Source: Hysterangium stoloniferum (Eukaryota > Basidiomycota > Agaricomycetes > Hysterangiales > Hysterangiaceae). Taken from it: a DNA stretch of 64,000 nucleotides. Positions 21,480 through 32,918 of this stretch are shown here, in pieces. The position numbers and the translations under genes were made by a program. The notes under the pieces are model-generated. The model was not told the origin of the DNA, searched no databases, and worked only from the letters and a program-made list of their open reading frames with translations. Numbering within the stretch: the stretch's first letter is position 1; each line of letters starts with the position of its first letter. The stretch spans positions 1,178,001 to 1,242,000 of the forward strand of contig WHVD01000001.1 in assembly GCA_015178975.1 (NCBI GenBank). Reading direction: 5' to 3'.

Positions 21480-22610
21480 GGAGAGATTGGAAAATCCAGA
21501 AATCTGAAATTGAGTTGAAACATTGGTGCCAAAAGACCAAGTATGCTAAAAGGGTTGGAATGGCACAAAAGGCCATATATGCTAAAAAGCTGAGATAAAA
21601 ACAATCATGGCAAGAAGGAAAACTCAACAAAGAGTTAAAATTTGGAGAGTCCGAGGATTCTGGAAGGTCCAAAAATTCACAGAATTTGAAGTCGGACAAA
21701 AGGGCTGAAAAGGCCAGAAGAGATGCCAGGGATCCAAAAGGCTAGGATTGCCCAAAGGCCAAAGTTTGCCTGAAAGGCTGGATTAAACTGATTTTTGGCA
21801 AGCAAACACTCAACAGATAATTGGGAACAGAAAGGTCCAAGGATTCTGGAAAATCCGGAAATCTGAGGAATCCGAAGTTAAGTGAAAGTGTTGAACATGC
21901 CGAAAACAGCCATAAATGCCTAAAGGGCCGAATATGCCAAAAGGCTTGAGGTGCCCAAAAGGGCCGAGGGTTGCCCGAAGGCCAAGAGTGCCAAAAGAGG
22001 CCAGGAGTTCCCGAGAAAAGGGCTGAGGGTTGCCCGAAGGCCAAAAGTGCCTGAAAGGCTGGATTAACTGATCTCAGCAACAATCACTCAACAACAGGTA
22101 GGATCTAAAGGGTCTGGAAATTCCGGAAAGTCCGGAAGTCCGAAGAATCCAAAATTTCCAAAGGTTCCAAGGGTTCTGGAAAGTTCGGAAGAAACCATGG
22201 AATCTGAGTTTAAGTGAGAGAGTGGGAAGCCAAAAGACCAGAGATGCCAAAAAGGCCAGGCCCAGAAGGGCCATGGGTGCCCGAAGGCCAGAGATGCCTG
22301 AAAAGCCTGAAAAGCCAGATTAAACTGATTTTCATGAGCATATACTCAACAGGTAATTGAAAATCTGAAGGGTCCGAAGATTCCGGAAAGTCCAGAAATC
22401 CAAGGAATCTGAAGAATCCAAAGTTGACTGAAAGAGTAGAACACGCCAAAAGGGACCAGAAGTACCAAAAGGCCAGAAAATGCCCAGAAAGGTGAAGGGT
22501 TGCCTGAAGGCCAGAGATGTCTGAAAATATTCAGAGCAGACCAATACAGTCAAATGAGAGGCATTGGAAGTTTCGGAAAATTTACTACTCAATACCCAGA
22601 AATCAATGGA
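21480..22610. repeat. Degenerate tandem repeats rich in TCCGGA-type motifs
   Basis: About five imperfect units of roughly 200-280 bp. Each has CTGAAAGGCTGGATTAAACT, then ACTCAACA, then a run of TCCGGAAA/TCCGAAG phrases, then GCCCGAAGGCCA/AAAAGGCC phrases. Unit starts lie near 21580, 21775, 22055 and 22310. Open frames on the minus strand merely follow the repeats. It might be an expanded noncoding part of an LTR element. Confidence 0.6.
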
Positions 22611-23561
22611 TTATGATGGGTGAGACAGTGGTATCCTAGAAATAATCAAGCAACTCATACTGCTAGTCAAAGGGGTGACGTCCAGATTTGTTCCATAAGA
22701 GAAACAAATAAATGCTCCTCAGAGAAACTGAAAAGAGCCATAAAATGTCCCAGAAGGGAACCGGAAAGTGTATTGCAGTTTGGAATGTATCCAGGTTGCA
22801 AAAGCCAATGAGAGATGGGTACTGCATAAAATCTTCCTGACTCGGAGTCTGACCTGCCGAAAAAACCAGAAAGTCTGGAGAGTCATTGTATGAATCAATG
22901 CAGAGGTTGAGAGGAATCTGAGTAGTCAGAAAATAGTTGGAGAATGGGTCAGAAGGTAGTGACATGACAAGGAACATGCATGGGACAGCATGGACCAAAG
23001 GGTAAGTCGGAAAAGTGTCCAAACAAAGTTCGGAAAAGGGGCCAGAAACCGGAAAAATTCCGAAGGCAAGGCAAAGAACAAGGGTAAGCAAGGCGATGTC
23101 GATTTGGAGTTATGAGCAATGCTTTAGGAAGGTATATCTGTAAAGAAAACCAAGTACTAGGTGGCCAACACATTGCGAACTTGAATCTATAATATACCAT
23201 TAAGGTATATAACAGGCAAAGCATATTTCTGAAGGCCGATGGATTCCGAGAGTACAGTGACTAGTGGTAAATTAGTTCATTCGGAATATCCGGAAATAAT
23301 CGGGAGCCGAGCAAACCAGGGGCAGGACAAAACAAGGATCGGAGCAGGGCAAAATGAGTGGAATCTGAGTAAAATAGGATCAGCTTTGGCCATTAACTTA
23401 TCTTTGCATCTGGAAATCAGAGTGATGTCTGAAAACACAAAAGGGTTCTATAAAAGATAAGTAATGTGATGCCGATGTGGAGTGATGAACAAATGAATAG
23501 ATATAAGGACGGGTTTGTGAGTAGAAATCAGAATATACTGTTAAGAGCAGAAACTGACTGA
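22611..23561. other. Noncoding, repeat-like stretch
   Basis: No gene recognised. The composition resembles the preceding repeats (many GGAAA, CCGAA and CAGAAA phrases). A minus-strand open frame (22663-23091) has no recognisable domain and no conserved copy in the window. Confidence 0.4.
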
Positions 23562-24544
23562 TGTCGGTAGACCGACAGGGACTGAACAGAAGGACTTGAC
23601 TTCAGCTTATGTGCTGTGCCCTCGCAAGTTACTGTTGGGTGTCCTTAAATTTCGGGCAGGCGGAAACTAGTCCTGTCAAGTAAACCTCTTGATAAACTAC
23701 CGATCGGAAACCAAAGGATAAGTTGAGGGTTGGGCTGAGGGGTCAGAGACCAAGAGTTGGAGACTGAGAGTTGGAGACTGAGAGTTGGAGACTGAGAGTC
23801 GGAGACTGAGAGTCGGAGACTGAGAGTCGGAGACTGAGAGTCGGAGACTGAGAGTCGGAGACTGAGAGTCGGAGACTGAGAGTCGGAGACTGAGAGTTGG
23901 AGACTGAGAGTTGGAGACTGAGAGTCGGAGACTGAGAGTCAGAGACTGAGAGTCAGAGACTGAGAGTCGGAGATTAGAGGTTGAAGTTGTAAATGTACTG
24001 TAGGTTAAATCGTAAATCAGATAGAGTTGGAATGTGGTGGTTGTGAATAGATAATGGAGTTGGAAATTAGAGGGGTATCTAAGTTGATATTCTGATTGTC
24101 CAATAACTACATTTACAGCGGGTTTATATACGAGTTGTCAGCATCTAGAAACTACTAACTAAGGGAAGAGCAGAAACACGATTGACAAATAAACTTGACT
24201 AGAAACCGGAAAGTTACAATAAAATCGGAAGCCGAGATTTAGCCGAGAGTGGGGTTACGAGAAAAGGAAATAGTCCATGGGCTACAAGTATATATGGGCA
24301 TATGTGAAACATAGAGTAAAACGGATCATCATAATGAAAAGGGATGTATCAAAGCATAACCAGATGGTACGAGTATATTTTGACAGGGGCATAAATGGGG
24401 TTTGATTGCCATGAAGGTATACATCAGTGTCGGTGTTCCGAAGGTTGCCGAAATGATGACTTGATCAATAACTTGGAACATCGATAGATGGTAGTATTCT
24501 CAGGGACCGTTGGATTGCGACATGGTTACGACACGGTGGTAACA
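23562..24544. mobile_element. LTR-like sequence with minisatellite
   Basis: It starts TGTCGGTAGACC and ends GGTGGTAACA. It shares CTTCAGCTTATGTGCTGTGCCCTCGCAAG with the related phrase of the 3.4 kb and 55.3 kb LTR family (CTTCAGCTTATAGGCTGCGCCCTCGCTAG), so it is probably a diverged LTR of the same lineage. No target duplication was found; the right end abuts a truncated Tc1-like element. It contains a 14-bp minisatellite at 23761-23970. Confidence 0.55.
23761..23970. repeat. 14-bp minisatellite, about 15 units
   Basis: About fifteen units of AGACTGAGAGTYGG in direct tandem, with only the T/C position and a few bases varying. It lies inside the LTR-like sequence at the place where the related LTRs carry GGTCGT-type runs. 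Confidence 0.95.
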
Positions 24545-24547
24545 AGC

Positions 24548-26113
24548 TTCAGCTTGTATAGCTTATACCCCAGTAGATAAAATCTTAATAATCACCAAAA
24601 TATTTGCCAACATGCTCTATCATGTATAGTCCAAGGCACCATAAGGCCATTATGTAATATCCATATATGGTAACAATATGAATATTTTGATAGAGAGGGG
24701 TCATTGGATACCTGTTGTAACTGACAGGCTTTTGCATGAAAATCATATGACAATGTTGATTGTTTGCACTTGTTTATATTTTTCAACATGTCATGTGATC
24801 ATGCTGTGCTAAAGTATAAGAAGAAGGGCTCTCACAGCTAAGATTCTTCTAATTTCAACTATGCATCCTCTGTCCCCTGCTGTCCAGCATGAGATCCTTT
24901 CTCTATTTGATGCTGGCCATTCTGCCAAACATATTTCAGTTTCTACTGGATATAACTTTGCTACTATCTCTAGACTTCACTCTAAACATCATTCCCACCT
25001 TTCTAAGTCCTCTGGTGGTCATCCTTCCAAACTCTCTATGGCCAACATCTGTTTTGCACAACATCTTATCAGCTCTAGAAAGGCTGATACAGCTGTAGAT
25101 GCAACAAGGGCACTTTGCACTATCACCAACCAGTCACTCAATCCTCAAACAGTACATCATGGACTTAAGGCAGCTGGGATGAAGCCTGTGGTAAAGAAGA
25201 AGAGGCCTCTTCTTTCTAAGAAGCATAGGAAGGAGAGGATGGACTTTGCTTTGATACATCAGAATTGGACCATGGAGGACTGGAAGACAGTGGTGTGGTC
25301 TGATGAGACAAATCAATAGGCTGGGGTTAGATGGTAGGAAGTGGGTGTGGAAAAAGGCAGGGGAGGGCTTGAGTGACAGGCTGGTTGAGAGAACCCTGAA
25401 GTTTGGTGGTGGATCTTTGATGATATGGGGGTGCATGCTGTAGGGAGGGGTTGGTTATGTATGCAAGATTGATGGAAGCATGGATGGGGATCTCTACATA
25501 CAGATTCTAGAGTATGACCTGTAAGCCAGTCTCAGGGATTATGGTAAATCTGCAGATGATGTCATCTCCAGCAGAATAATGACCCCAAGCATACCTGCAA
25601 GAAGGCCCAGAATTGGTTCCAAGAAAATGGTTTCAGGGGTCTCTCATGGCCAGCACGGTCTCTTGACCTGAATCCCATTGAACACTTATGGAATCACCTG
25701 AAGAGGAGGTTGGCAGGGTATGAGAATGCATCCCAGGAGATGGAAGAGCTTTGGGAGAGGGTAGTGGAGGAATGGTACAAGATTGATGCAAAGGTGTGCC
25801 AGGATTTGATTGAAAGTATGCCTAGGAGGGTTGCAAATGTATTAAAGGCAAAGGGTGGCTATACCAAGTACTAAATACAAGTAATTTCCTGCCTAATCTT
25901 GTCAGTTACAAAAGGTATCCAATGACCCCTCTCTATTAAAATATTCATATTGTTACCATATATGGATATTACATAATGAACTTATGGTGCCTTGGACTAT
26001 ACATGATAGAGCATGTTGGCAAATATTTTGGTGATTTTTATGATTTTACCTACTGGGGTATAAGCTATACGGGTTAAAACTGAAAAACATTGGATACATT
26101 TTGTAAGTCACTG
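24548..26113 (+). mobile_element. Tc1/mariner-like element, family B, 5'-truncated
   Basis: This matches the complete family B element at 56579-58191. The right end is intact (CATTTTGTAAGTCACTG, then TA), but the left end lacks the outer CAGTGACTTACAAAATG and starts at about CTTCAGCTTGTATAGC. The inner arm motif CATTGGATACCTGTTGTAAC is present near 24705. It abuts an LTR-like sequence on the left and gypsy pol on the right. Confidence 0.85.
24861..25874 (+). pseudogene. Tc1-like transposase, family B left copy
   Basis: The first 152 residues are open (MHPLSPAVQHEILSLFDAG..., HTH region SRLHSKHHSHLSKSSGG, then DWKTVVWSDET with the first catalytic Asp). A 2-nt loss after GATGAGACAAA breaks the frame at 25312. 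The rest persists in other frames: second Asp region near 25585 and PARSLDLNPIEHLWNHLKRR near 25660. At least two frameshifts are present, so it is inactive. Confidence 0.88.
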
Positions 26114-26119
26114 TATATG

Positions 26120-27285
26120 TGACCTGCTCAATGCTCCATAGAATGCCCAGATTTATACCAAAATAAACCTCAAACACACCTACCATTTGGTCCAGATCTC
26201 CATGGGAGACAAATGGAAAACTACTTTTAGAACCCATTATGGGGCCTTTGAGTGGTTGGTGGATGCCCTTTGGACTTACCAATGCTCCATCTGTTTTTCA
26301 ATGTTATTAATGACATTTTCTCTGACATGCTTGATGTACATATGCATCATCGTTTACTTGGACGACATGTTAAATTTGATGATGAAACACACCTTTTTAT
26401 AGGGGGAGTCCACCAATTATTGCAACTTTTCATATGAAGATGCTAATTGTGGACCATGCATTTGGAGGTTAATGTGTGTCAGAACCACTATACACCTCCC
26501 AGAGCATCCAACCTATATTGTCAGGAGGTGCTACACTAACTGACACAAGATATTGAGACACAAAGTACTTTTATTACAAGCTTATTAAACCCTTGTATAT
26601 TGTGTATTGCAATAGAGTCAACTCATACTATTTTTAATATGACATTCTTATCTACTCCGAGGACCCTGCAGTACATGACAAACAAGTCTGTGAAGTTCTC
26701 TGGAGGCTCAGACAACATGGTTTACTTGTGAATGGTAAAAAATGTACTTTTGACATGGACTCCATGGAATATCTAGATTTCATAATGGGACCTGACAGAC
26801 TCTATATGGATGAAACCAAAGTACAAGTCATCAAAGATTGGCCAGAACCCAGAAAAGTCAAAGATATACAGTCTTTCCTTGGCTTTGCTAATTTTTACTG
26901 ACAGTTTATCCATGGATATTCCAAAATCACAGTCCCCCTTACTCATCTTGCATGTAAGGATACCCCATGGAATTTTGATGATAAGTGTTGAAAAGCTTTC
27001 AATCTTTTAAAAGATTCTTTTTCTTCAGCTCCAATTCTGTTGCATTGGAAACTGGACTTTCCACTTATTGTTGAGATGGACACCTCGGACTATGCACTTG
27101 GAGCCATTCTGTCTATCCAGGACTCTGACAGAGAAGTTCACCCTGTGGCTTTTCTGTCCCAGCTTGATTTAGTGAATCTTACCACACTGAACAATCTTAT
27201 CAACAAGGCCGACGTAGTTGTGAGGTATTTAATTACAGTTCCCGTCACTTCAAAATTCTTTTTTGAGATGCTTTTTATATAGCTT
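26120..27285 (+). pseudogene. Ty3/gypsy reverse transcriptase-RNase H fragment
   Basis: Reverse transcriptase fingers/palm (VQISMGDKWKTTFRTHYGAFE) lead to the catalytic VYLDDM near 26355. A 272-bp insertion follows, and the frame resumes at 26646 with ILIYSEDPAVHDKQVCEVL, VNGKKCTFD, SFLGFANFY, and RNase H LIVEMDTSDYALGAILSI near 27065. In-frame stops (FANFY-stop, DDKC-stop) and frame changes show it is dead. Same family type as the element at 58.5-64 kb. Confidence 0.88.
26369..26640. mobile_element. Small insertion inside gypsy reverse transcriptase
   Basis: A 272-bp segment separates VYLDDM from ILIYSED of the reverse transcriptase. It is flanked by GACAT at 26364-26368 and 26641-26645, which looks like a 5-bp target duplication. 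Its centre contains an inverted repeat (TGTGTCAG...CTGACACA, about 26475-26550). It codes for nothing; class unknown. Confidence 0.55.
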
Positions 27286-27289
27286 ACTT

Positions 27290-28740
27290 CCGGTGCTATA
27301 TCATTCAATGGTCGCGAAAGTGTGCATCGCCCATAGAAAACACATGGTGACGGCGAGTTACAACTCTCCAGCCATGAGAGTCCTGAACCAAAGGTCAGCC
27401 TAGCACTCTCACCAATGCGGACCGTCGCTAAATTACAAGCAGCGCACTTGAAGCGGATGTTCTTCTGCTTAATGAAATTGGTCTAGACCCAGGCATCGAT
27501 CATTGCTTCGCCATCTCGCTCTTGCAGCATTTAAGGTCACAGAAGAACAGTTAAATCTTTTATACCATTCTGCGGTGGCTTGCCTACCCCGGAGACAGCG
27601 GATGTACCCCTTGGCTACAAGTTCTCGTGGAGTACCCGGTAAGCCGTGAGGTGAGGTTGGTCAGATATATCAACCCTTTGAATAACGGATTATAGAGGAG
27701 TACTCGGCGCAGCCTTGAATGAAGCGCGCTTCAAGCTGCTTGGAATGGTATGTTCTGACTCCTTTCTTGATGATACGAATGACTTAACAATATCAGGAAT
27801 TCAAAATTCCTGGGAATGACCTTCTGCAATCATATTTTCCGTCAATGCCACAGTCGAAGTTTCTCAAGCTCGAAGGAATAGCGAACAGGTACAGCCTTCC
27901 ATATGCTGAGACATACGATCTTGGCCCTCTTAGTTCGCTAGACACTTCTCCGCGGCACGCTCAGGTTGGTTTTTTACGTCTTCTGCGAGTAATCGACTTG
28001 CAATTTATCCCGGGTTTTGTTCCTTAATGCACTCCTTTCACAGGATCGGTTTATTGGAGACCGACCGTACAATTTCTATCAATAACTGGTGTTCATTCGC
28101 ATCTCGCACTCTAGCTTCGAAGTTCGCAATTTCGCTTGCATACGATGATCTGACGTCATTCCGATCCATTTTGAGCGAGGTATTGGATATGCCTGAGGAC
28201 AAACTCTCTGAATTGCTGCAGGCTCTATCATGGCTTGGAATCAACCCCATGCTGAGCCTTGCGAACACATTTTCCCACTCAAAACACCATTCAATTCCTG
28301 TTCCGTTCAAACAGCTGGCTCCGATTGATCTCCTTACAATTATATTGTCGCACCGACTTCAGTATCAGCCCAATGAGCGCGATATGGTTGTGCTCAATGC
28401 ATGAAATAACCGTATCATCTGAGCCACCTTCTTCGCAGCTCCTACCACCCTCCAGTGGCCGGAGTGATGTCAAAACTTACACGTCAACCCTTGTTGCCTA
28501 CGGCTCTCCGACATCGACAGCCATGTCCCGCACAGTAGGGATTCCAGTTGCCCTTGCAGCGCTCACAATGCTCGGTGGAGGTGTTGGCTCACGATGAGTC
28601 CAACGATGCCTGAGGTGTACTTGCCTGTTCTGCAAGGACTGGAGGCGAACGGACTCGGAATGAAGGAGGGCGTTATCATAGGTGCTGGTAGTGGTAGAGC
28701 TTTAAAGGGCGGGCTTGGTTCTACCATGGGAGTGCCATAA
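27290..28740 (+). pseudogene. Saccharopine reductase (LYS9-type) pseudogene
   Basis: Pieces of saccharopine dehydrogenase (NADP+, glutamate-forming), the penultimate step of the fungal alpha-aminoadipate lysine pathway, follow in order but in different frames: HMVTASYNSPAMRVLNQ (27340), LNEIGLDPGIDH (27470), [20 protein letters not shown] (27555), EGIANRYSLPYAETYDLGPL (27870), MHSFHRIGLLE (28028), LSHRLQYQPNERDMVV (28345), KTYTSTLVAYGSPTSTAMSR (28472) and EVYLPVLQGLEANGLGMKEG (28612). A residual intron near 27965-28005 has lost its acceptor. Multiple frameshifts and stops make it non-functional. The N-terminal NADP-binding part is missing, cut where the gypsy fragment ends. Confidence 0.85.
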
Positions 28741-29256
28741 TTATAGAGCTCGGACTAAGTGGGCGGCCATTGATACTCAAGTACACTATGATTCGGGCCG
28801 CCTCAGTTTCATACGATGACCCTCGACGCGACCTCTGTGGGAAAAGAGGTTTGATGACAGACTAGGCAGCATTGTATCTCCATTCCGTATTATAGCTCGT
28901 GTGTGTCACTTTATTGTAGAAATCCACGACTTGAGATATACATTTATCAGTGGCGATTGCTACACTACGACGCCGCAAAACTCGAACTTACTCCCTAGGG
29001 GGAAGGTGGGTATATTGACTTCGAACTGCTTCTCCCTATAGTATAATCAACATTAGAATTAGAAACCAGACCTGCAGAGCTAAGCATCAGTTTAAACAGG
29101 CTTCGGTCACAAAGGTCATACACAAACGGCCAACGTTAGCAGTATAACAACTTCAAAGCTGAATTTTCTTTTTGCATCATCTGCAACACTTGCCGCGTAT
29201 TTCAGCCATATAATGCGGGAATGTTAGTGAAAACCAAACGATGATACCTTTTGCTC
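28741..29256. other. Intergenic, nothing recognised
   Basis: Between the LYS9-type pseudogene and the second direct-repeat block. No open frame, RNA or repeat of note could be supported. Confidence 0.5.
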
Positions 29257-31440
29257 TCCAATGCAAATTATAATGGGCAGACACGAGTTTCCGCCACACT
29301 TTTTACATCTCTTATTCATGGCTGTTGTTCAAATACCCCGTGACTCTCTGAAATAACGGAAAATAGCCAAGTATATATTTTCAACACACTGGTATGGTTC
29401 AAGAAAAAATGTTGCACATTCGGCATTGAGTACAAACCCATTCATCTAGACACAATAAGCTAGTTATTTAGAAGACGTCGCTGTTCTCTTTCGCTTTCCA
29501 TCATGACTTGCTTCTCTGACACCTTTTCCTTTGGGAGGGATGTCCATAACAATAGCGGCATTCACATACACGCTATGCCAAGTGGCTTCATTGCCATAGG
29601 CGATGTAGCCTCCACTTTTCGCACCTAGCGATTTTGGTTTACGAGCCCCTTGACGGGAAAATGAAGGATGAATATCTTGTAAGCAATGTCCAAGAGAATG
29701 AGCCTTACATATAATATTAGGATCCGCAACAGCTCCGTACTCATTCTCGAGGACCTCTCTTTCGGATGTCTCATCACAGCCTCCCGAAGAATCACTTTCT
29801 ATAAATCGGAATTTATCGGCCACAAAAAGGATCATAGGATAGATAGTTCCACGAGGTGGACCGACCGGGCCGTATTCGTCCTCTGGAAAGCGGTCGTCAA
29901 TGTCGTCCTGCAATGTATACACGGCACAAATTTTCACGGTTAATTCAAGCGCAGAAAGAGCACAGTATAAGGCGGCATCGGAACCCTTGAGATCTCGGGG
30001 AAACGCATCGGAGTTTGCTTCGGAGGTGTCGAGAGGGTACACATGTGATAGAGCGATCGCAACCCTCCCTCCTGCGGGCAGAAAATCTTCGTTCTTCAAC
30101 AAATTTTCAATGTTGCCGAATATGGGAAGGGTCCTCGCCTCTATCGCATGGTATTCAGCCGGGTGCGTACCTCGGGATGCGAATATGTCGAAAGTGAGTG
30201 AGATGCGTATACCTGAGGTGACAGGAAGCACCTCGTGTTCTACATCCGAGAAGATGAATGCCCAAGGCAAGGAAATTCCGTGGTCGGACTCAGATATCTC
30301 ATCCTCCCATGAAAAATTAATCTCGTCTCCTTCGTGAGCCGCCCTAAGAATACCGCCCTTGTAGGGGGAGGGGAGTGCAACCACGAGAGTTCCGATATGG
30401 CGGCCTTGTCGGGGTGTGTCACGGTGTGCTTTGAAGAATCCGCCAGACGCATAGACGTTAAGTTTGCTGAGGCGTGCTATGACAGCACCCCCGTCGTCGC
30501 TGACGGGGGCTATAAGAGAAGAAATGCTCTCAAGGACACCACTGGCACTCAGAATATCCGCCGTAATTGAAAAGTCGTCTTTCGACAGCTCGCGAGCTTT
30601 CCGGTAATCCTCATCGTGTACCGTTTCCTTGCCCCGTCCGAGAGGTGAGGGCTTACAAGCTTCGACGAGTTTGTCTATCTTATCGACCTGTGCAGGAAAA
30701 CTAATGCTGTACATACAGTTAACTTTGTCACTTTGAAAAGGTGTAAATGACTCGCTATTTCGCGTCCTCGCCATCTCCGACCTTGTAGAATAACCCTAGC
30801 CTCTCCTTACCAAGCTGGATGGTGCCACCGCACCAGAACTGGGCATCGATCTTTTTCAAGACCTCGGAAAAATGCGTCAGAGATTCCTTCTCAGCAGGCG
30901 TGAGGGGGGGTCGGATATACTCTTCTTTAGTCTTGTTGTTATTTCTATTTCTTTTGCCGTGTAAACCAAACATCGAGGAATGCATGAGACAAATTTAACC
31001 CCTGTGCGTCTACTTGAAAAGAATCTGAGGCCGACCTGTATGATGTAATGGTAGTACCATTGTGTGTCACGCTGACGCGTTGGCATGCCTTCCATCCTGT
31101 AGCCATTATTACTCGTGGTTTAAAAATATTGTTTTTATACGAATCTAATTGCCCTCGTAGCAGTTAGGAGATGGTCTTTACTCGACCTCACCGCACTGCG
31201 TGAGCTCGCTACGTGTGCCTATAGCTTGTGTACACCCCTGACCACGTCTTACTATGTCTCAGAGTAGTGGAGCCTTGAGTATTTAGTGGGGAATATAATC
31301 TCAGGCTGTCTGTGCATCTGGACCATAGATAAAAAATATAGATTCACTTTCTTCTGGGAAAAATAAGCTTTTTATTAGCTGCTTAAACGAGGTGCTATAC
31401 TTTCATGTGAAGGCCACGGGCTGTGCCAGCCGAGATCATT
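29257..31440. repeat. Direct segmental duplicate, copy B
   Basis: Matches 1-2176 in the same orientation. The match begins at TCCAATGCAAATTATAATGG and ends GCCGAGATCATT at 31440. Differences are scattered substitutions and small indels, for example TTAAAAATATTG inserted near 31120 and a missing CT near 31030. The oxygenase gene is intact here. Confidence 0.93.
29464..30985 (-). CDS. 2OG-Fe(II) oxygenase (prolyl 4-hydroxylase-like)
   Basis: Two exons, 30811-30985 and 29464-30722, joined over an 88-nt intron (GTAAGG donor, GACAAAG acceptor) give 477 residues. The join is supported because exon 1 ends ...GGTIQL in the phase that continues VNCMYSISFPAQ. The oxygenase core lies at about residues 138-240: iron ligands His158 and Asp160 in FFKAHRDTP, His221 in DVEHEVLP, and Arg231 in SGIRISLTFD for 2-oxoglutarate. 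Such fungal proteins use Fe(II), O2 and 2-oxoglutarate to hydroxylate a substrate; the substrate cannot be read from the sequence. The C-terminal part ends in a basic KGKGVREASHDGKRKRTATSSK-type tail (about the last 20 residues). There is no signal peptide, so it is likely nuclear or cytosolic. A frameshifted duplicate lies at 236-1735. Confidence 0.87.
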
Positions 31441-32215
31441 GGAAAAATGCAAAGAAAAAAAAAGCCAAAGAACTTGTTAAACTGTTGATGTAATATAATG
31501 TCAACTCTCTGACATCCGCTGACATTGACAAGCTAGGATATCGATACGTTCCACTTTATCTTGTCGGAAGATACATGTACGTCTCAACAGGTTGGAGGAA
31601 TGATGGCCGGGCAAACAACGGACACGCCGAGCCCGAACGCCAAGATGCATGTTTAATGCGGTTTTGGGGAGGCCGGAGAGGCGTGCAGGAGTGCGCGAGA
31701 TGCAGTACTCAGTACTAGCTGGATTATAACATAGTATTTTAACCCAAGCCGCTGAAACATATCTATGATGCCTCACATACCCCGCTCTGCGACCTGATGA
31801 CACTTTAATATTAATATCACTACGAACCGACTTAGTTGTGAGAAAAATTTGACACTGATCACAATTTACCACTCAAAAATCGAGAAGAAAAAATCAAATT
31901 TTACCTACGTATGATATCAGATTCTATATAAAAGCGATTTCAGTACATATGTCACAGTGGCCTAATGTTAATTTTTCACGGGGATACCGTGTATCTGCAC
32001 AGTTCGTTTGGACAACCGTGATTGCCCGGAGGAGGTCTCACCCAGTCCTAATAGGTTTGTACTATCACATGATGTCAGCTCGCTAGAGCCATCCAAGTCA
32101 ATTCAGGCCAGGATCCAGGAACACTTGCACTCGAACGTACTCTAAGACCATATAAAGAGAAAGCACTGAAAAGTTTCATCTCTCTATTCAAAACAGCCAC
32201 AAATGCCTAGATGTC
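31441..32215. other. Intergenic, partly duplicated upstream flank
   Basis: 31441-31960 shows nothing recognisable (one minus-strand open frame, 31501-31872, has no domain). From about 31980 the sequence resembles 32600-32850 (GTTTGGA...GAGG.GGTCTCACC.AGTCCT, CCAAGTCAAT, GGCCA.GATCCAGGAA), the downstream flank of MAK21. It is thus part of a local tandem duplication. Confidence 0.5.
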
Positions 32216-32565
32216 ATCCTCCTTCGCATCCCCAATCATTTCGGCATAATCCTCGTAGCTCGCAAATGTGGCAAGCTTTTGTTTAGGTTGAGGATAATTG
32301 ACCTCCATTTCCAATAGCTACGCTGCCTTTCTTGGTCTTTGCTTCCTCCTTCTCCTTGCCGCGTTTTCGCGTCTTTTGTTTATCACCACCGCCGAAGCCC
32401 TGCCATTCCTCTTCTTCCACATCTTTGTCGCCTGACGCGCCAGATGGGAAGTCAATTGGGCCTGTTGGATCGGCACCATCACCGTCGCTAACGATATCGT
32501 CTTCACACTCAATGGAGTCGAGTTCCGATCCGCCGTCGCTGAGGATTTCGTTGCCACAGTTGCCC
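32216..32565 (-). pseudogene. Duplicated 3' end of MAK21
   Basis: The minus strand resembles the last exon of the MAK21 gene next to it: the region encoding the acidic tail (EDDIVSDGDG-type), DPTGLMDFPSGASG-type, EEEWQGFGGGD and KRGKEKEEA, and the final ATFASYEDYAEMI region. Indels near 32285-32310 and elsewhere disrupt the frame. Only about 350 bp of the gene is present, so it is a partial tandem duplicate. Confidence 0.82.
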
Positions 32566-32918
32566 AGTTTTTATTGTTCAAGGGAACACTGTCTGCAGCA
32601 CGCGAGGGGTCTCCTATAGTCCGTTTGGAGGATCCTAATTGCCTTGAGGGGGTCTCACCAAGTCCTTGTATATCTGCACTATCGCATATATAAAATAGAC
32701 GTACTTGCATACTATGAATAATGATGGAGGTTTTTAATTTCAGCTTACTAGACCCGTCCAAGTCAATAGCTTCTAATCAGGCCAAGATCCAGGAAAACTT
32801 GCGCTCGAACGACCATGAAGTGGAAGCACCGAAAAGTGTCATCATCTAAACAGCCATGTCACAACGTTCAGCGAATCACCATCGTCCAGGCCATCACCCT
32901 CTTCATAATCACAAATGC

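Noticed and set aside
28027..28404. A 125-residue open frame read as an independent small gene
   Set aside because: It contains MHSFHRIGLLE and YQPNERDMVV and is one surviving segment of the LYS9-type pseudogene.
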